Assembly (NCBI GenBank): GCA_027020785.1
Contig: JALUVI010000098.1
Span: forward strand, 1-46,496
DNA length: 46,496 nucleotides
Reading direction: 5' to 3'
Source of the DNA: Planctomycetota bacterium
Lineage (GTDB): Bacteria > Planctomycetota > UBA1135
Made by a program: the position numbers and the translations under genes. The notes below the pieces were generated by a model. That model made no database searches. It worked only from the letters and a program-made list of their open reading frames with translations, and had not been told where the DNA came from. Positions 8,006 through 16,971 of this stretch are shown here, one piece after another. How positions within the stretch are numbered: position 1 is the stretch's first letter; every line of letters starts with the position of its first letter.

Positions 8006-9529
8006 ATGGCTCCTCGTCCGTTCCCGAACCCTGCGGGCTGGCTCCGCTTCCTCGCGGGACTGTTCGCGGCCGCCCTCCTGGCGCGCTGGGTGGGCGGCCT
8101 CGGCCTGGCCCCGGAGGCCGCCGCGGCCTCCTTCGTCGCCGCGCTCACCGCCTGGTGTTGGGTGACGAACGCGCTGCCCCTGCCGGTCGCCTCGCTGCTG
8201 CCCGCCGGGCTCCTGCCCCTGCTCGGCGTCGCCGGCGCCCGTGAGGTCGCCCAGTGGTACTTCCACGACGTCCTCCTGCTCCTGCTCGGCGGCTTCGTCC
8301 TGGCCCTCGCCCTGGAGCGCCACGAACTCCACGTCCGCTTCGCCCATCACGCGCTCCGCGCCTTCGGTACCCGGCCGCGCCGCCTCCTCCTCGGGTTCAT
8401 GGTGACCTCCGCGGCGTGCAGCATGTTCTTGAGCAACACCAGCACCACGCTGATGATGCTGCCGGTGGCCCTGGCGGTCCTGTCCCAGGTGGACGAAGAG
8501 GTGCGTCCCCGTCTGGCCGTCCCCCTGCTCCTCGGCATCGCCTATGCGGGTTCCATCGGCGGCGTCGGGACCCCGATCGGCACCGCGCCGAACGCCGTGT
8601 TCCTGGGGATGACGCAGGACTTCTTCCCGGAGGCCCCGCCCATCGGTTTCGGCGGATGGCTGGTCGGCGCCCTGCCGCTGGTCGTCGTCTTCGTCGGGGT
8701 GGCGTGGTGGGTGCTGGCGCGGCGCATGGGGCCGCTCGGCCGCGACCACTCCGTCTTCCGCGACCTGGGCGCCTTCGGACGCGCGCTGCCCCGGCGCAGC
8801 GCCGAGCAGACCCGCGTGCTGGGCCTGTTCTCGGTGGTGGTCTTCCTCTGGGTGGCGCGGCGTCCCGTGGACTTCGGCCCCGTCGCGATCCCCGGTTGGG
8901 AGACGCTCCTGCCCGAGGCCGTGGCCGCCGGCATCACCGACGCCACCATCGCCGTCCTCGGCGCGATCGCCCTGTTCCTGGTCCCGGGGCGCGGCACCCG
9001 TTCCCGCGCCCTGCTCGACTGGGAGGACTGCACGGCGCTGCCCTGGGGGGTGCTGCTCCTGCTCGGCGGGGGCTTCGCCATCGCCCAGGCCTTCCAGGTC
9101 AGCGGCCTGGCCGCCGCGGTCGGCGAGGCCCTGGCCGGCACCATCACCGTCCTGCCGCCGCTCGCCACCGCCTTCCTGGTCGCGCTCGGCATCACCTTCC
9201 TCACCGAGCTGACCAGCAACACCGCCACCATCACGGTGTTGCTGCCGGTACTGTTCGGCGCCTCGGCGGCCGCCGGCATCCATCCCATGCTGCTCGCCCT
9301 GCCCGCCACCTTCGCGGTGTCGTGCGCCTTCATGCTGCCGGCGGCGACGCCGCCGAACGCCATCGCCTTCTCGAGCGGACAGCTGACGCCGCTGGACATG
9401 GCGCGGGTCGGCTTCCGTCTCAACCTGGTCACCGCCGTGCTCGCGACCCTGGTCGGCTGGTTCTGGACCGCCCCGCGCTGGGGTTTCGACCTCTCCACCT
9501 TCCCGAGCTGGGCCGCGACGGCGCGGTGA
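8006..9529 (+). CDS. DASS/SLC13-family anion (dicarboxylate or sulfate) symporter
   Basis: Inner-membrane cation-coupled anion transporter of 507 residues with about 12 predicted membrane segments. It shows the two inverted-repeat signature motifs of this family: SNTSTTLMMLP near residue 147 and SNTATITVLLP near residue 409, each next to a hairpin helix. GTPIGTAPN near residue 190 and ATPPNAIAFSSG near residue 452 complete the paired Asn-rich substrate/sodium sites. Whether it carries dicarboxylate, sulfate or another anion cannot be told. Start ATG without a clear ribosome-binding site. It stands between divergent proline dehydrogenase and a separately promoted lipoprotein gene. Confidence 0.92.
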   Translation: MAPRPFPNPAGWLRFLAGLFAAALLARWVGGLGLAPEAAAASFVAALTAWCWVTNALPLPVASLLPAGLLPLLGVAGAREVAQWYFHDVLLLLLGGFVLALALERHELHVRFAHHALRAFGTRPRRLLLGFMVTSAACSMFLSNTSTTLMMLPVALAVLSQVDEEVRPRLAVPLLLGIAYAGSIGGVGTPIGTAPNAVFLGMTQDFFPEAPPIGFGGWLVGALPLVVVFVGVAWWVLARRMGPLGRDHSVFRDLGAFGRALPRRSAEQTRVLGLFSVVVFLWVARRPVDFGPVAIPGWETLLPEAVAAGITDATIAVLGAIALFLVPGRGTRSRALLDWEDCTALPWGVLLLLGGGFAIAQAFQVSGLAAAVGEALAGTITVLPPLATAFLVALGITFLTELTSNTATITVLLPVLFGASAAAGIHPMLLALPATFAVSCAFMLPAATPPNAIAFSSGQLTPLDMARVGFRLNLVTAVLATLVGWFWTAPRWGFDLSTFPSWAATAR

Positions 9530-9558
9530 GCCGGGCTCGGTCGGGTTCCGCCGTGGGG

Positions 9559-9564
9559 TAGAAT
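9559..9564 (+). promoter_or_regulatory. -10 element for the sulfatase-fold lipoprotein, leaderless type
   Basis: TAGAAT ends 8 bases before the ATG at 9573. It is not a stop codon of the previous gene, so the resemblance is not due to coding. No -35 consensus. Confidence 0.55.
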
Positions 9565-9572
9565 CCACCAGG

Positions 9573-10958
9573 ATGCGACGCGTCGCCCTCGTTCGGTCGG
9601 TCCTGCTCGTGCCGTTGCTGCTGCTCACCGCCTGCGGGGGCGGGGCCGACGCGTGGGTGCAGAAGGACCTGGTCCTGGTCTCGGTGGACACCCTGCGTGC
9701 CGAGCGACTGCCGTTCTACGGCGGTGAGCGCGACACCGGCGGCGACCCCGACCGTCCGTGGACGCCGAGCTGGCTCGCCGCTCGGGGCACGGTCTACGAC
9801 GCCTGCTGGGCCTCGGCCGGCCAGACCCTGCCGTCGCTCGGCAACTTCTGGACCGGCAAGCCGCAGCTCGAGCACGGCGCCATCTCCAACTTCCACTCGG
9901 TCCAGGGACCGACGCGGATGGACGCCCTCCGCGAGGCCGGCTGGACGGGGCACGCGTTGGTGGCGAACCGCACCCTCCACGTCCGCTGCGGGCTCGCCGG
10001 TGGCTTCGCCAGCTGGGGCGTCCTGGCCAAGGAGCGCGAACCCGAGATCCCGCGCACCCTCCTGACGCGGACGGAGCCGACGGTGCGGGCCGGCCAGCCG
10101 ATGGTGGTCTGGGCCCACTTCATGGCGCCGCACCAGCCCTACACCCCGCCGGTGGAGTACGCCAGGCGCTACCTCGATCGGCCCGAGCCGTGGGGGAGCA
10201 ACGAACTGCTCGAGGCGTTGCACCGCGACCCCTCGTTGGCGACCCCGGAGATGGTCGAGCACTTGAAGGCGCTCTACGATGCCGAGATCCGCCACGCTTC
10301 CGACATGGTCGCCGAGTTCCTGGAAGGGTTGGACCGCCAGTATCGCGACGCCGGGCGCGGCGGCCTCCTCGACAACGCCCGCATCGTCTTCTTCAGCGAC
10401 CACGGTGAGGACCTCGCCGACCACCACGGCTACTTCATGCACGCCAAGAGCCTCTACGCGGGCACCGTGCGGGTGCCGCTGGTCGTCGTCGGCGAAGGTT
10501 TCGAGGCCGGAGCCCGCATCGCGGCCCCGCTCGCCCTGGGCGACGTCCTGCCGATGGTCCTGGAAGGACGTCGGCCCGACCCGGGGCTCTTCTTCGCGAC
10601 CTGGCGGGACCGCTACTGGGCGGTGCGCGACGCCCGCTTCACCCTGGTCCACAATCCTTCGGGGGACCGGCGGGGGCCGATCGAGCCACCGCTCGACGTG
10701 CCCTTCCCGTATCCGGAGGTCGCACTCTACGACCGTGACGCCGACCCCCACGAGCAGCACGACGTCGCCGCCGAGCACCCCGAGCGGACCCGTGAGCTCC
10801 TCGACCAGTTGCGTTCCTGGTACTTCGGGTTGGACCGGGCCGTGATCGAGGGCGGCACCCTGACCCCGCGGGAGCGGGCGCGGCTGCAGGAGCTGGGCTA
10901 CGCCGACGTCGCCAGCGAGGGCGCCGAACCCTGGTCCGGCAGCGAGTGGGTCCCTTGA
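9573..10958 (+). CDS. Sulfatase/alkaline-phosphatase-fold lipoprotein lacking the formylglycine cysteine
   Basis: Exported lipoprotein of 461 residues (lipobox LLLLTAC, Cys21). The fold is that of the arylsulfatase/phosphotransferase superfamily: VSVDTLRAERLPFYG near residue 37 supplies the first metal Asp, MAPHQPYTPP follows, and SDHGEDLADHHG supplies the later metal Asp and His. At the nucleophile position the sequence is QTLPS (T85) instead of the Cys/Ser-x-Pro-x-Arg that is converted to formylglycine, so classical sulfatase activity is unlikely. A Thr nucleophile, as in LtaS or phosphoethanolamine transferases, is possible. It overlaps the following membrane-protein gene by a few bases, suggesting joint work on envelope glycans or lipids. 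Confidence 0.85.
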   Translation: MRRVALVRSVLLVPLLLLTACGGGADAWVQKDLVLVSVDTLRAERLPFYGGERDTGGDPDRPWTPSWLAARGTVYDACWASAGQTLPSLGNFWTGKPQLEHGAISNFHSVQGPTRMDALREAGWTGHALVANRTLHVRCGLAGGFASWGVLAKEREPEIPRTLLTRTEPTVRAGQPMVVWAHFMAPHQPYTPPVEYARRYLDRPEPWGSNELLEALHRDPSLATPEMVEHLKALYDAEIRHASDMVAEFLEGLDRQYRDAGRGGLLDNARIVFFSDHGEDLADHHGYFMHAKSLYAGTVRVPLVVVGEGFEAGARIAAPLALGDVLPMVLEGRRPDPGLFFATWRDRYWAVRDARFTLVHNPSGDRRGPIEPPLDVPFPYPEVALYDRDADPHEQHDVAAEHPERTRELLDQLRSWYFGLDRAVIEGGTLTPRERARLQELGYADVASEGAEPWSGSEWVP

Positions 10959-12709
10959 GCGACGCCCGCCTGTTGCCGCGCGAGCGCGGGCCCTGGGTCG
11001 AGGGCGGGGCCCTGGCCGCGCTGGTCCTGGTGCTGTTCGTCGTCGGCGGCGTCACCGTGCGCACCTCGTACCACGGCTACCTCCACACCGCCATCGGTGA
11101 AGCCGTCCTCCGCGACGGGCTGGTGCCGGAGAACCCGTGGCACGCCGGCGCCGCCCTGCGCTACTACGTGCTCTATCCGGTGCTCGCGGTCCTCACCGGC
11201 CGCCTCGGCTTCGGCCCGCTGTGGGCCTTCGCGCTGTTCGGCGTGGCCTCGGCCTTCGCCTTCGCCCTGGCGCTGGACGCCTTCGGCCGCTCCCTCGGCC
11301 TGTCGTCCGCCGCGCGGCGCTTCGCCTTCCTCTGGGTGCTGCTCGGCCTCAACGCCCTGGGCTGGCTGTGGGCCGGAGGGCTGCCCGACCCCGCGTTGCG
11401 TCCCGCCGGCGCAGGACCGCCGCTCGGCGCCGCCCCGCTCCAGGTCCTGGCCCCGATGGCCAGGGTCGGTGACGGCTTCCACTGGGACCTTCGGCTCCAG
11501 TCCTTCGTCCAGAAGTTCCTCAACGTCTCTTCCTTCGCTCCGGCGTTGCCCTTCGTGCTCTGGGCGCTCGCCGCCTCGGTCTGGGAACGGGGACGTGCGC
11601 CGTGGCGCAGCGCCCTGCACGTCGGCGTCGCCACCGCGATCAATCCCCTGGCCGGCGGTTTCGCCGGGCTCCTGGTCGCGGCTCGCTTCCTGCCGGAGCT
11701 GCGCGGCGGCCTCGCTGCGCTGCGCCGTCTGGTCCCGCCGGCGGCGTGCGCCGTCGCCATCGCGCTCCCCTTCGTCCTCGCCCTGTTGGTGGTGCCGGCC
11801 CCCGAGGGTGGAGCGAGCACCAGCGACTTCAGCCTCGGCTCGGCCGGGCCGTGGGCCGACGTTCTGGGGCCCCTGATCCTGGTGTGGCCGCTCGGCGTCG
11901 CCGGGCTCCTCGTCATCGCGCGGGGCGACGTCGGGTTCCTCCGCTCCCCCTTCCTCCCCGCGCTCGGGCTCGCCCTCGCCGCCTGCTTCCTCCACCTGCC
12001 CTGGGGCAACCAGTACAAGTTCGTGCGTCTGGTCGCCATCCTGCTCGCGCTGCCCGCCGGCGTGGCGTCGGCCCGGCTCTTCGCGCACCGACGCGGTCGT
12101 CCGGTGGCGGTGGCGCTGTTGCTCCTGGCCCTGCCCTCGACCTGGTGGACGCTGCGCGCCTATGCGGCCTGGGACGCCGGCGCGGTGCTCCCCCTGACCG
12201 AGGTGGAGGACGGACGGCTCGCACCCTCGCCCCGCTTCGAGCCCCGCTTCCCACGGGCCGCCCGCGACGCCGAGGCCGCGCTCCCGCCCGAGGCCGCCCT
12301 CCTCGCCGACCCCGCGATGGGCGCCGAGACCGCGCGCATGGGCTTGGTGCTCGGACACCCCCTGGCTCCGATGGTCCACCGCGCCCTGCTGGTGGACCAG
12401 CCCCAGGTCCACGACCGTGACCAGCCGGACCTCGGCGAGCGGCTCGCCGCGTGGTGGGTCTTCGCCCACGGGCGGACTCCGCCCCAGCGCCGCGGCGACC
12501 GCGGTCGTCCGGCCGACGCCGGTCTCGGTCTGGACCGACTGCGCGCCAAGGTCGCCGGGCGTCCGCTCGCGGTCTACCTCGACGAGTCCACCGCGCCGGC
12601 CGCGGTCAGTGCGCTCCGCGCGCGTGGGGCCGAGGAACGCTGGCGCTCGGGCTCGACGGCGTTGTGGCTGCTCCCTCCGTGGCCGGCCGACGATAGCCCA
12701 GGGCGGTGA
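10955..12709 (+). CDS. Polytopic membrane protein, possible GT-C type glycosyltransferase
   Basis: Integral membrane protein of about 584 residues with roughly 10-11 hydrophobic segments, followed by a soluble C-terminal domain of about 180 residues. The first periplasmic loop carries YHGYLHTAIG and, further on, VPENPWHAGAALRYYV, a pattern resembling GT-C glycosyltransferases that use lipid-linked sugars; no firm Asp/Glu-based signature was confirmed. The TTG at 10955 overlaps the upstream stop (TTGA); a GTG at 10946 is the alternative. The coupling implies a common pathway with the sulfatase-fold lipoprotein. The last 104 bases overlap the convergent comM gene. The function call is tentative. 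Confidence 0.75.
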   Translation: MSDARLLPRERGPWVEGGALAALVLVLFVVGGVTVRTSYHGYLHTAIGEAVLRDGLVPENPWHAGAALRYYVLYPVLAVLTGRLGFGPLWAFALFGVASAFAFALALDAFGRSLGLSSAARRFAFLWVLLGLNALGWLWAGGLPDPALRPAGAGPPLGAAPLQVLAPMARVGDGFHWDLRLQSFVQKFLNVSSFAPALPFVLWALAASVWERGRAPWRSALHVGVATAINPLAGGFAGLLVAARFLPELRGGLAALRRLVPPAACAVAIALPFVLALLVVPAPEGGASTSDFSLGSAGPWADVLGPLILVWPLGVAGLLVIARGDVGFLRSPFLPALGLALAACFLHLPWGNQYKFVRLVAILLALPAGVASARLFAHRRGRPVAVALLLLALPSTWWTLRAYAAWDAGAVLPLTEVEDGRLAPSPRFEPRFPRAARDAEAALPPEAALLADPAMGAETARMGLVLGHPLAPMVHRALLVDQPQVHDRDQPDLGERLAAWWVFAHGRTPPQRRGDRGRPADAGLGLDRLRAKVAGRPLAVYLDESTAPAAVSALRARGAEERWRSGSTALWLLPPWPADDSPGR

Positions 12710-14225
12710 GCACGTCCTCGGGCGCGACGCGCGCGCGCCCCTCCCAGTCGGCCTGGGTGCGGGCCACCCGCAGGGTGCGCAGGATGGCGCGGCCGCTCAT
12801 CCCGAAGCGCTCGGCGCTGCGGCGCAGCAGGCGGCGCGCCGCGCCCTCGACGCCGGCGGCGAGGAGGGCGTCCCAGTCGGCGCGTCCGGCCCGATCGAAG
12901 CCGCCGCGCGCGCGCCGATGCGCCTGGAGCGCGCGCGCCGCCTCCAGGCGCGCCGCGACCTCCTCGTCGCTCGGTCGGCTCGGCGGACCGTCCATGCGCC
13001 TGGGGTCCACCGGACCGAGGACCACGTGCAGGTCGAAGCGGTCGCGGAGCGGTCCGCTGACCCGGGCGCGGTAGCGCTCCAGCCGCGACGGCGGACAGGT
13101 GCAGGGGATGCGCGGGTGCCCGGCCCAGCCGCAGGGGCAGGGGTTGGAGGCCGCGACCAGCAGCACCCGGGCGGGGAAGCGGGCCTCGTCCGTGGCCCGG
13201 TGGACCCGGACCTCGCCCTCCTCCAAGGGCTGGCGGAGGCCCTCCAGCACCGCCCGCGGGAACTCCGGCAACTCGTCGAGGAACAGGACGCCGCCGTGGG
13301 CCCGCGAGAGTTCGCCCGGGCGCAGCGGACGCCCGCCGCCGAGGACGGCCTGGCGCGACGCGCTGGGGTGCGGCGCCCGAACCGGCGGACGGCGGGGCAG
13401 ACGAGGCACCGGGCCGAGGAGGGCCTCCACCCGCGCCAGCTCGAGGGCGGTCGCCTCGTCGAGGGGAGGCAGGAGCCCGGGCAGCCGCGCCGCCAGCATG
13501 CTCTTGCCGCTGCCGGGCGGCCCCTCCATCCACAGGGGATGGCCGCCGAGGGCGGCCAGCACCAGGGCGTGGCGCGCCTCGCTCTGGTCCCGCACCTGGT
13601 CCAGACGCAGGCCACGCCGCGGTTCGTCGTCGGCGAAGTCCGCCGCGGCGACGGCGAGGCCGGCGCGCGTCGCCTCGTCGAGCGCGAGCAGCGCGCCGAC
13701 CTCGCCGAGGTCGCGACAGGCGTGGACCTCCAGACCAGGGACCAGCGCCGCTTCGCGGGCCGCCTCGGGGGCGGTCACCACCCACGGGGGCTCCGCCTCC
13801 TCGCGGGCGGCGAGGGCCGCGAGCAGCGTGGCCCGCGCCGGCGGGGACAGCGCGCCGCGGAGGTCGAGCTCGGCCAGGAACAGGACCGGCCCCGACGGTC
13901 GGCGCCACTGGCCGTCCCCGATCAGCAGGGCCGCCGCCAGGGCGAGGTCGAGCGGCAGGCCGTGCTTGTGGATCTGCGCCGGGACGAGGTTGAAGAGGAT
14001 GCGCCCGGTCGGCAGCGCCAGGCCCTGCGCTGCGAGGGCGGCGGGCAGGCGCTCGCGGGCTTCGCGGGCGACCGCGTCGGCCTGGCCCGAGAGCACGATC
14101 TGCGTCAGTCCCCGTCCGAAGCAGGTCTCGACCCGCACCAGGCGCGCCCGTGCGCCGAGCAGGGTCGCGCCGAGCACGGGCGAGGGCGCCGTGCGCCGGG
14201 TTCGAGCCGGTTCCAGGTCGTCCAC
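12606..14225 (-). CDS. comM: ComM/YifB family Mg-chelatase-like AAA ATPase
   Basis: ComM is a hexameric AAA+ helicase promoting branch migration during integration of transforming DNA. About 539 residues. The N-terminal Lon-C/S5-like domain starts at GATLLGARARLVRVE. Walker A GPPGSGKS is at about 235-242 and Walker B GGVLFLDE at about 311-318. The family's Cys-rich loop NPCPCGWAG...CTCP is at about 361-377, and a C-terminal helical domain ends near DVLTALGYRR, after which a 25-residue low-complexity tail runs on. The GTG at 14225 gives the expected N-terminus; a GTG at 14177 is possible. Lies 31 bases after comEC, so probably co-transcribed. Confidence 0.9.
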   Translation of the reverse strand: MDDLEPARTRRTAPSPVLGATLLGARARLVRVETCFGRGLTQIVLSGQADAVAREARERLPAALAAQGLALPTGRILFNLVPAQIHKHGLPLDLALAAALLIGDGQWRRPSGPVLFLAELDLRGALSPPARATLLAALAAREEAEPPWVVTAPEAAREAALVPGLEVHACRDLGEVGALLALDEATRAGLAVAAADFADDEPRRGLRLDQVRDQSEARHALVLAALGGHPLWMEGPPGSGKSMLAARLPGLLPPLDEATALELARVEALLGPVPRLPRRPPVRAPHPSASRQAVLGGGRPLRPGELSRAHGGVLFLDELPEFPRAVLEGLRQPLEEGEVRVHRATDEARFPARVLLVAASNPCPCGWAGHPRIPCTCPPSRLERYRARVSGPLRDRFDLHVVLGPVDPRRMDGPPSRPSDEEVAARLEAARALQAHRRARGGFDRAGRADWDALLAAGVEGAARRLLRRSAERFGMSGRAILRTLRVARTQADWEGRARVAPEDVLTALGYRRPATEGAATTPSSPSASVPRPHARGAH

Positions 14226-14256
14226 GTCGGAGGAAGACGCACCGGCTCGGCCGAGG

Positions 14257-16425
14257 TCACGGAGTGCTTCCGCCCGCCTCGCCACGGCCCGGGGAGAGGA
14301 CGAGGAGCCCCGCCGCGGTGGAGCGCAGGGGGACGGCGCGCCGTGCGCAGCCGGCGGCGGCGGCGACCTCGGCCGCGGGCCGCTCGGTCGAGACCCAGGC
14401 GCGGCGCGGCCGCAGCCGGTCGAGCAGCTCGGCGAGCCCGTCCAGCGAGCGTCCGTGGTGGGGGAGGACGAGCAGGTCCACCGGACCGGGGTCGAGGCGG
14501 CGCGCCAGGTCGCGGAGCGACCATCCCTCCTGGTCGCCGAGGACGACGACGCGGACCTCGCGTCCGGAGGCATCCTCGCGTCGCAGCTCGAGCACGGGAC
14601 CGCCGAGGTTGGCGACGCCGCGCACCGCGGCGCGCGTCCCGAGCACGCGGACCCGCCACGGCGCGAGCGCTCCGCCGAGGTCGCACTCGGTCCCGGCGGG
14701 GACCAGGAGCAGACGGGCGTCGGGATGGCGCCGCGCCCAGGCCGCGAGCCCGGCGACGTGGTCGCCGTCGCCGTGGCTCGCCACCGCCAGCTCCGGCGCC
14801 GGCCAGGCGTGTGCCGCCAGGGTCGGAAGGAGGACGTCGTCGAGGAGGGCGCGGCCGGAGCGGTCGCGGCTGCCGAGGTCGTAGATCAGGCTCGCCCGTG
14901 CGCCGACGACCAGGATGCCGAGTCCGTGTCCCACCGGCAGGGCCGCGACCACGGGGGCGGAGCGCGGCGCGAGCGGGGCTCCGGGGACGGCGGTGAGGAG
15001 CAGGGGCAGCGGCGCCAGGGCGAGGGCCGCCCGCCGCAGGGCGCGTCGTCGCCCTGCCAGGGCGGCGAGGCCGAGGGCGCAGGTCAGGGGCACGGTCCAG
15101 CCCGGCAGGTCGGGGCGCACCCATGGCGCCGCCGGCAGGGCGGCGAGGCGACGCCACAGGACTCGTTCGCCGGCGTCCGCCGCGCCGAGGACGAGGGCCG
15201 CGACCGGGCCGAGGCCGGGGACGAGGGCGAGCAGCGCGGAGCCGGTGCGCAACGGCAGCAGCACGCCGAGCAAGGGGCTCGCCGGCACGCTCCACGGCTC
15301 CAGGGTGCCCCAGCGCGCGTGGATCCAGGGCGCGGCGCCGAGCGTGCAGGCCAGGGAGACGCGCGCTCCCGCCACGGCGGCGCGGACGAGGCCGCCCGGA
15401 CGGGGGCGGTTCGGAGTCGCCCGCGCACCGGGGAGGGCGAGCAGGAGGGCGCCGGTGGCGGCGTAGCTCAACACCAGGCCGAGCCCGTGGCGCAGCGGGT
15501 CGCCGAGGCTCCACTCGGCGGCCCAGGCCGCGGCCCAGGCGCCGGAGGGGGCCAGACTGCGCCGGCGGAGCTCGGCCGCCTCGTGGGCCAGCACCGCGGC
15601 GAGCGCACGCAGGACCGGCGGCCGCGCGCCGGCCAGCACCGCAGCGAGGCCGAGCAGGGCCAGGCGCAAGGCGCGGCCGCGGCGGCGCCCCGGGAGGAGG
15701 AAGCGCAGGAGGCGGTCCCACAACCACAGGTGGAGCCCCGACACCGCCAGCAGGTGGAGGAGGCCGAAGCGTCGGTAGGCCTCGCGCTGCCAGCTCGGTG
15801 CGGCCCAGGACTCGCCGAGGAGGAGGGCGCGGGCCAGGCCGGCCGACTCCTCGGGGAGGACCGCTTCGAGCCGGTTGCGGACCGCGGCGCGCAGGGCGTG
15901 GACGCTGCGCGATCCGGGCGGGCCCGTCGCGCCCGGGCCGGGCCGAGGGGCGAGCCGCGCCCGCACCAGGCCGAGGCGACCGCCCCGGTTCTCGAGCAGG
16001 CCCTCGACCCGGACCCGCGTCCCCAGGAGCGTCGCCGTGCGCCCCCGAGGCGCCGGCTCGGCGGTGCGCGCCGTCAGCTCCAGGTCGCGGACGGAGGGAG
16101 GCGCCCCCGGCCAGTCGAGCCGGTCCAGGCGGATCCGATCGGCGCCGACCTCGACCACCCGCCCCGTGAACGCGACTGGACGCGCCGTCCCCGAGGCCGC
16201 CGGCGGGGGCGGCGGGGTGCGCGCCAGGGCCGACAGCGCCGCCGCCGCCGCCAGACAGCCGAGCCGACCTCCCCGAGGCCGCAGGAAGGCGAGGCCGGCC
16301 AGCAGCACGGCCGCGACGGCGGCGCCGGGCCGGACGTCCTGGAGGACCTCGGCGTGGGGCAGGGCGAAGCCGGCGGAGACGACCGCCGCCGCGGCCGCGG
16401 CCGCCAGGGGACGCGGTGGGCTCAC
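14257..16425 (-). CDS. comEC: ComEC/Rec2 DNA-uptake channel
   Basis: Inner-membrane channel passing single-stranded DNA into the cytoplasm during natural transformation. About 722 residues with all three family regions: an N-terminal membrane/OB-like domain (DUF4131), the polytopic competence domain with LLHLLAVSGLHLWL, and a C-terminal metallo-beta-lactamase domain carrying SHGDGDHVAG (HxDxDH ligands) and VLPHHGRSLDG. The GTG at 16425 is chosen because further extension runs into the divergent coaD gene. Followed by comM. No pilin or comEA gene is in the window, so competence is inferred, not shown. Confidence 0.9.
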   Translation of the reverse strand: MSPPRPLAAAAAAAVVSAGFALPHAEVLQDVRPGAAVAAVLLAGLAFLRPRGGRLGCLAAAAALSALARTPPPPPAASGTARPVAFTGRVVEVGADRIRLDRLDWPGAPPSVRDLELTARTAEPAPRGRTATLLGTRVRVEGLLENRGGRLGLVRARLAPRPGPGATGPPGSRSVHALRAAVRNRLEAVLPEESAGLARALLLGESWAAPSWQREAYRRFGLLHLLAVSGLHLWLWDRLLRFLLPGRRRGRALRLALLGLAAVLAGARPPVLRALAAVLAHEAAELRRRSLAPSGAWAAAWAAEWSLGDPLRHGLGLVLSYAATGALLLALPGARATPNRPRPGGLVRAAVAGARVSLACTLGAAPWIHARWGTLEPWSVPASPLLGVLLPLRTGSALLALVPGLGPVAALVLGAADAGERVLWRRLAALPAAPWVRPDLPGWTVPLTCALGLAALAGRRRALRRAALALAPLPLLLTAVPGAPLAPRSAPVVAALPVGHGLGILVVGARASLIYDLGSRDRSGRALLDDVLLPTLAAHAWPAPELAVASHGDGDHVAGLAAWARRHPDARLLLVPAGTECDLGGALAPWRVRVLGTRAAVRGVANLGGPVLELRREDASGREVRVVVLGDQEGWSLRDLARRLDPGPVDLLVLPHHGRSLDGLAELLDRLRPRRAWVSTERPAAEVAAAAGCARRAVPLRSTAAGLLVLSPGRGEAGGSTP

Positions 16426-16461
16426 GCGGAGGAAGACGGACGAGCGGGGGGACGGTCGCCC

Positions 16462-16467
16462 TACAAT
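16462..16467 (+). promoter_or_regulatory. -10 element for coaD, leaderless type
   Basis: TACAAT ends 6 bases before the coaD ATG, in the 48-base gap between divergent comEC and coaD. No -35 match. Confidence 0.55.
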
Positions 16468-16473
16468 CCGCCC

Positions 16474-16971
16474 ATGGCGTCGCCCCGAGCGCTGTACCCG
16501 GGCACCTTCGACCCGGTCACCCTCGGCCACCTCGACCTGGTCCGGCGCGGGGTCGAGGTCTTCGGTCCGCTCCACGTCGCGGTCGCCGAGAACGCCGCCA
16601 AGGCGCCGCTGTTCTCGGTCGAGGAGCGCGTCGCCATGCTCGAGGCCGAGGTCGCCGACCTGCCGGTCACGGTCGGGGTCTGCCGCGGCCTGGTCGTGGA
16701 GTACGCCCGCAGCCTCGGCATCCCGACCCTGCTGCGCGGGGTGCGGACCGTCACCGACTTCGAGTACGAGTACCAGATGGCGCTGACCAACCGACAGCTC
16801 GAGCCCGAGGTGGACACCGTCTTCATCATGCCCAAGGCCCGTTTCTCCTTCCTCTCGAGCCGCCTCATCAAGGAGGTCTACGCCGCCGGGGGCGAACTCG
16901 CGCGGTTCCTCCCCGAGGCGGTGCATCGCGCCCTGATCGAGCGGCTGGCGCCGCAGGGGGAGGGCGCATGA
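16474..16971 (+). CDS. coaD: Phosphopantetheine adenylyltransferase
   Basis: Transfers AMP from ATP to 4'-phosphopantetheine, the penultimate step of coenzyme A synthesis. 165 residues, the usual length. Nucleotidyltransferase motif YPGTFDPVTLGHLD (T/HxGH) is at residues 8-21 and the C-terminal FSFLSSRLIKEV matches the family's ISSTLVREV. LLRGVRTVTDFEYEYQMA is also typical. The stop overlaps the ridA start as ATGA. Confidence 0.97.
   Translation: MASPRALYPGTFDPVTLGHLDLVRRGVEVFGPLHVAVAENAAKAPLFSVEERVAMLEAEVADLPVTVGVCRGLVVEYARSLGIPTLLRGVRTVTDFEYEYQMALTNRQLEPEVDTVFIMPKARFSFLSSRLIKEVYAAGGELARFLPEAVHRALIERLAPQGEGA

Noticed and set aside
7034-9691. Long open minus-strand frame (about 885 codons) across proline dehydrogenase and the DASS gene
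   Set aside because: Only its last 307 codons form proline dehydrogenase. The rest is Gly/Arg/Glu/Gln-rich antisense of the transporter, typical of GC-rich DNA.
14225-16438. Shared GTCTTCCTCCG before both the comM and comEC starts as a regulatory motif
   Set aside because: Only two copies, in different reading contexts, pyrimidine-rich and not like a ribosome-binding site. Coincidence is likely.
13099-16473. Plus-strand open frame leading into coaD
   Set aside because: Upstream of the coaD ATG it is antisense to comM/comEC with Arg/Ser/Ala-rich shadow sequence. coaD begins at 16474 with its conserved N-terminus.
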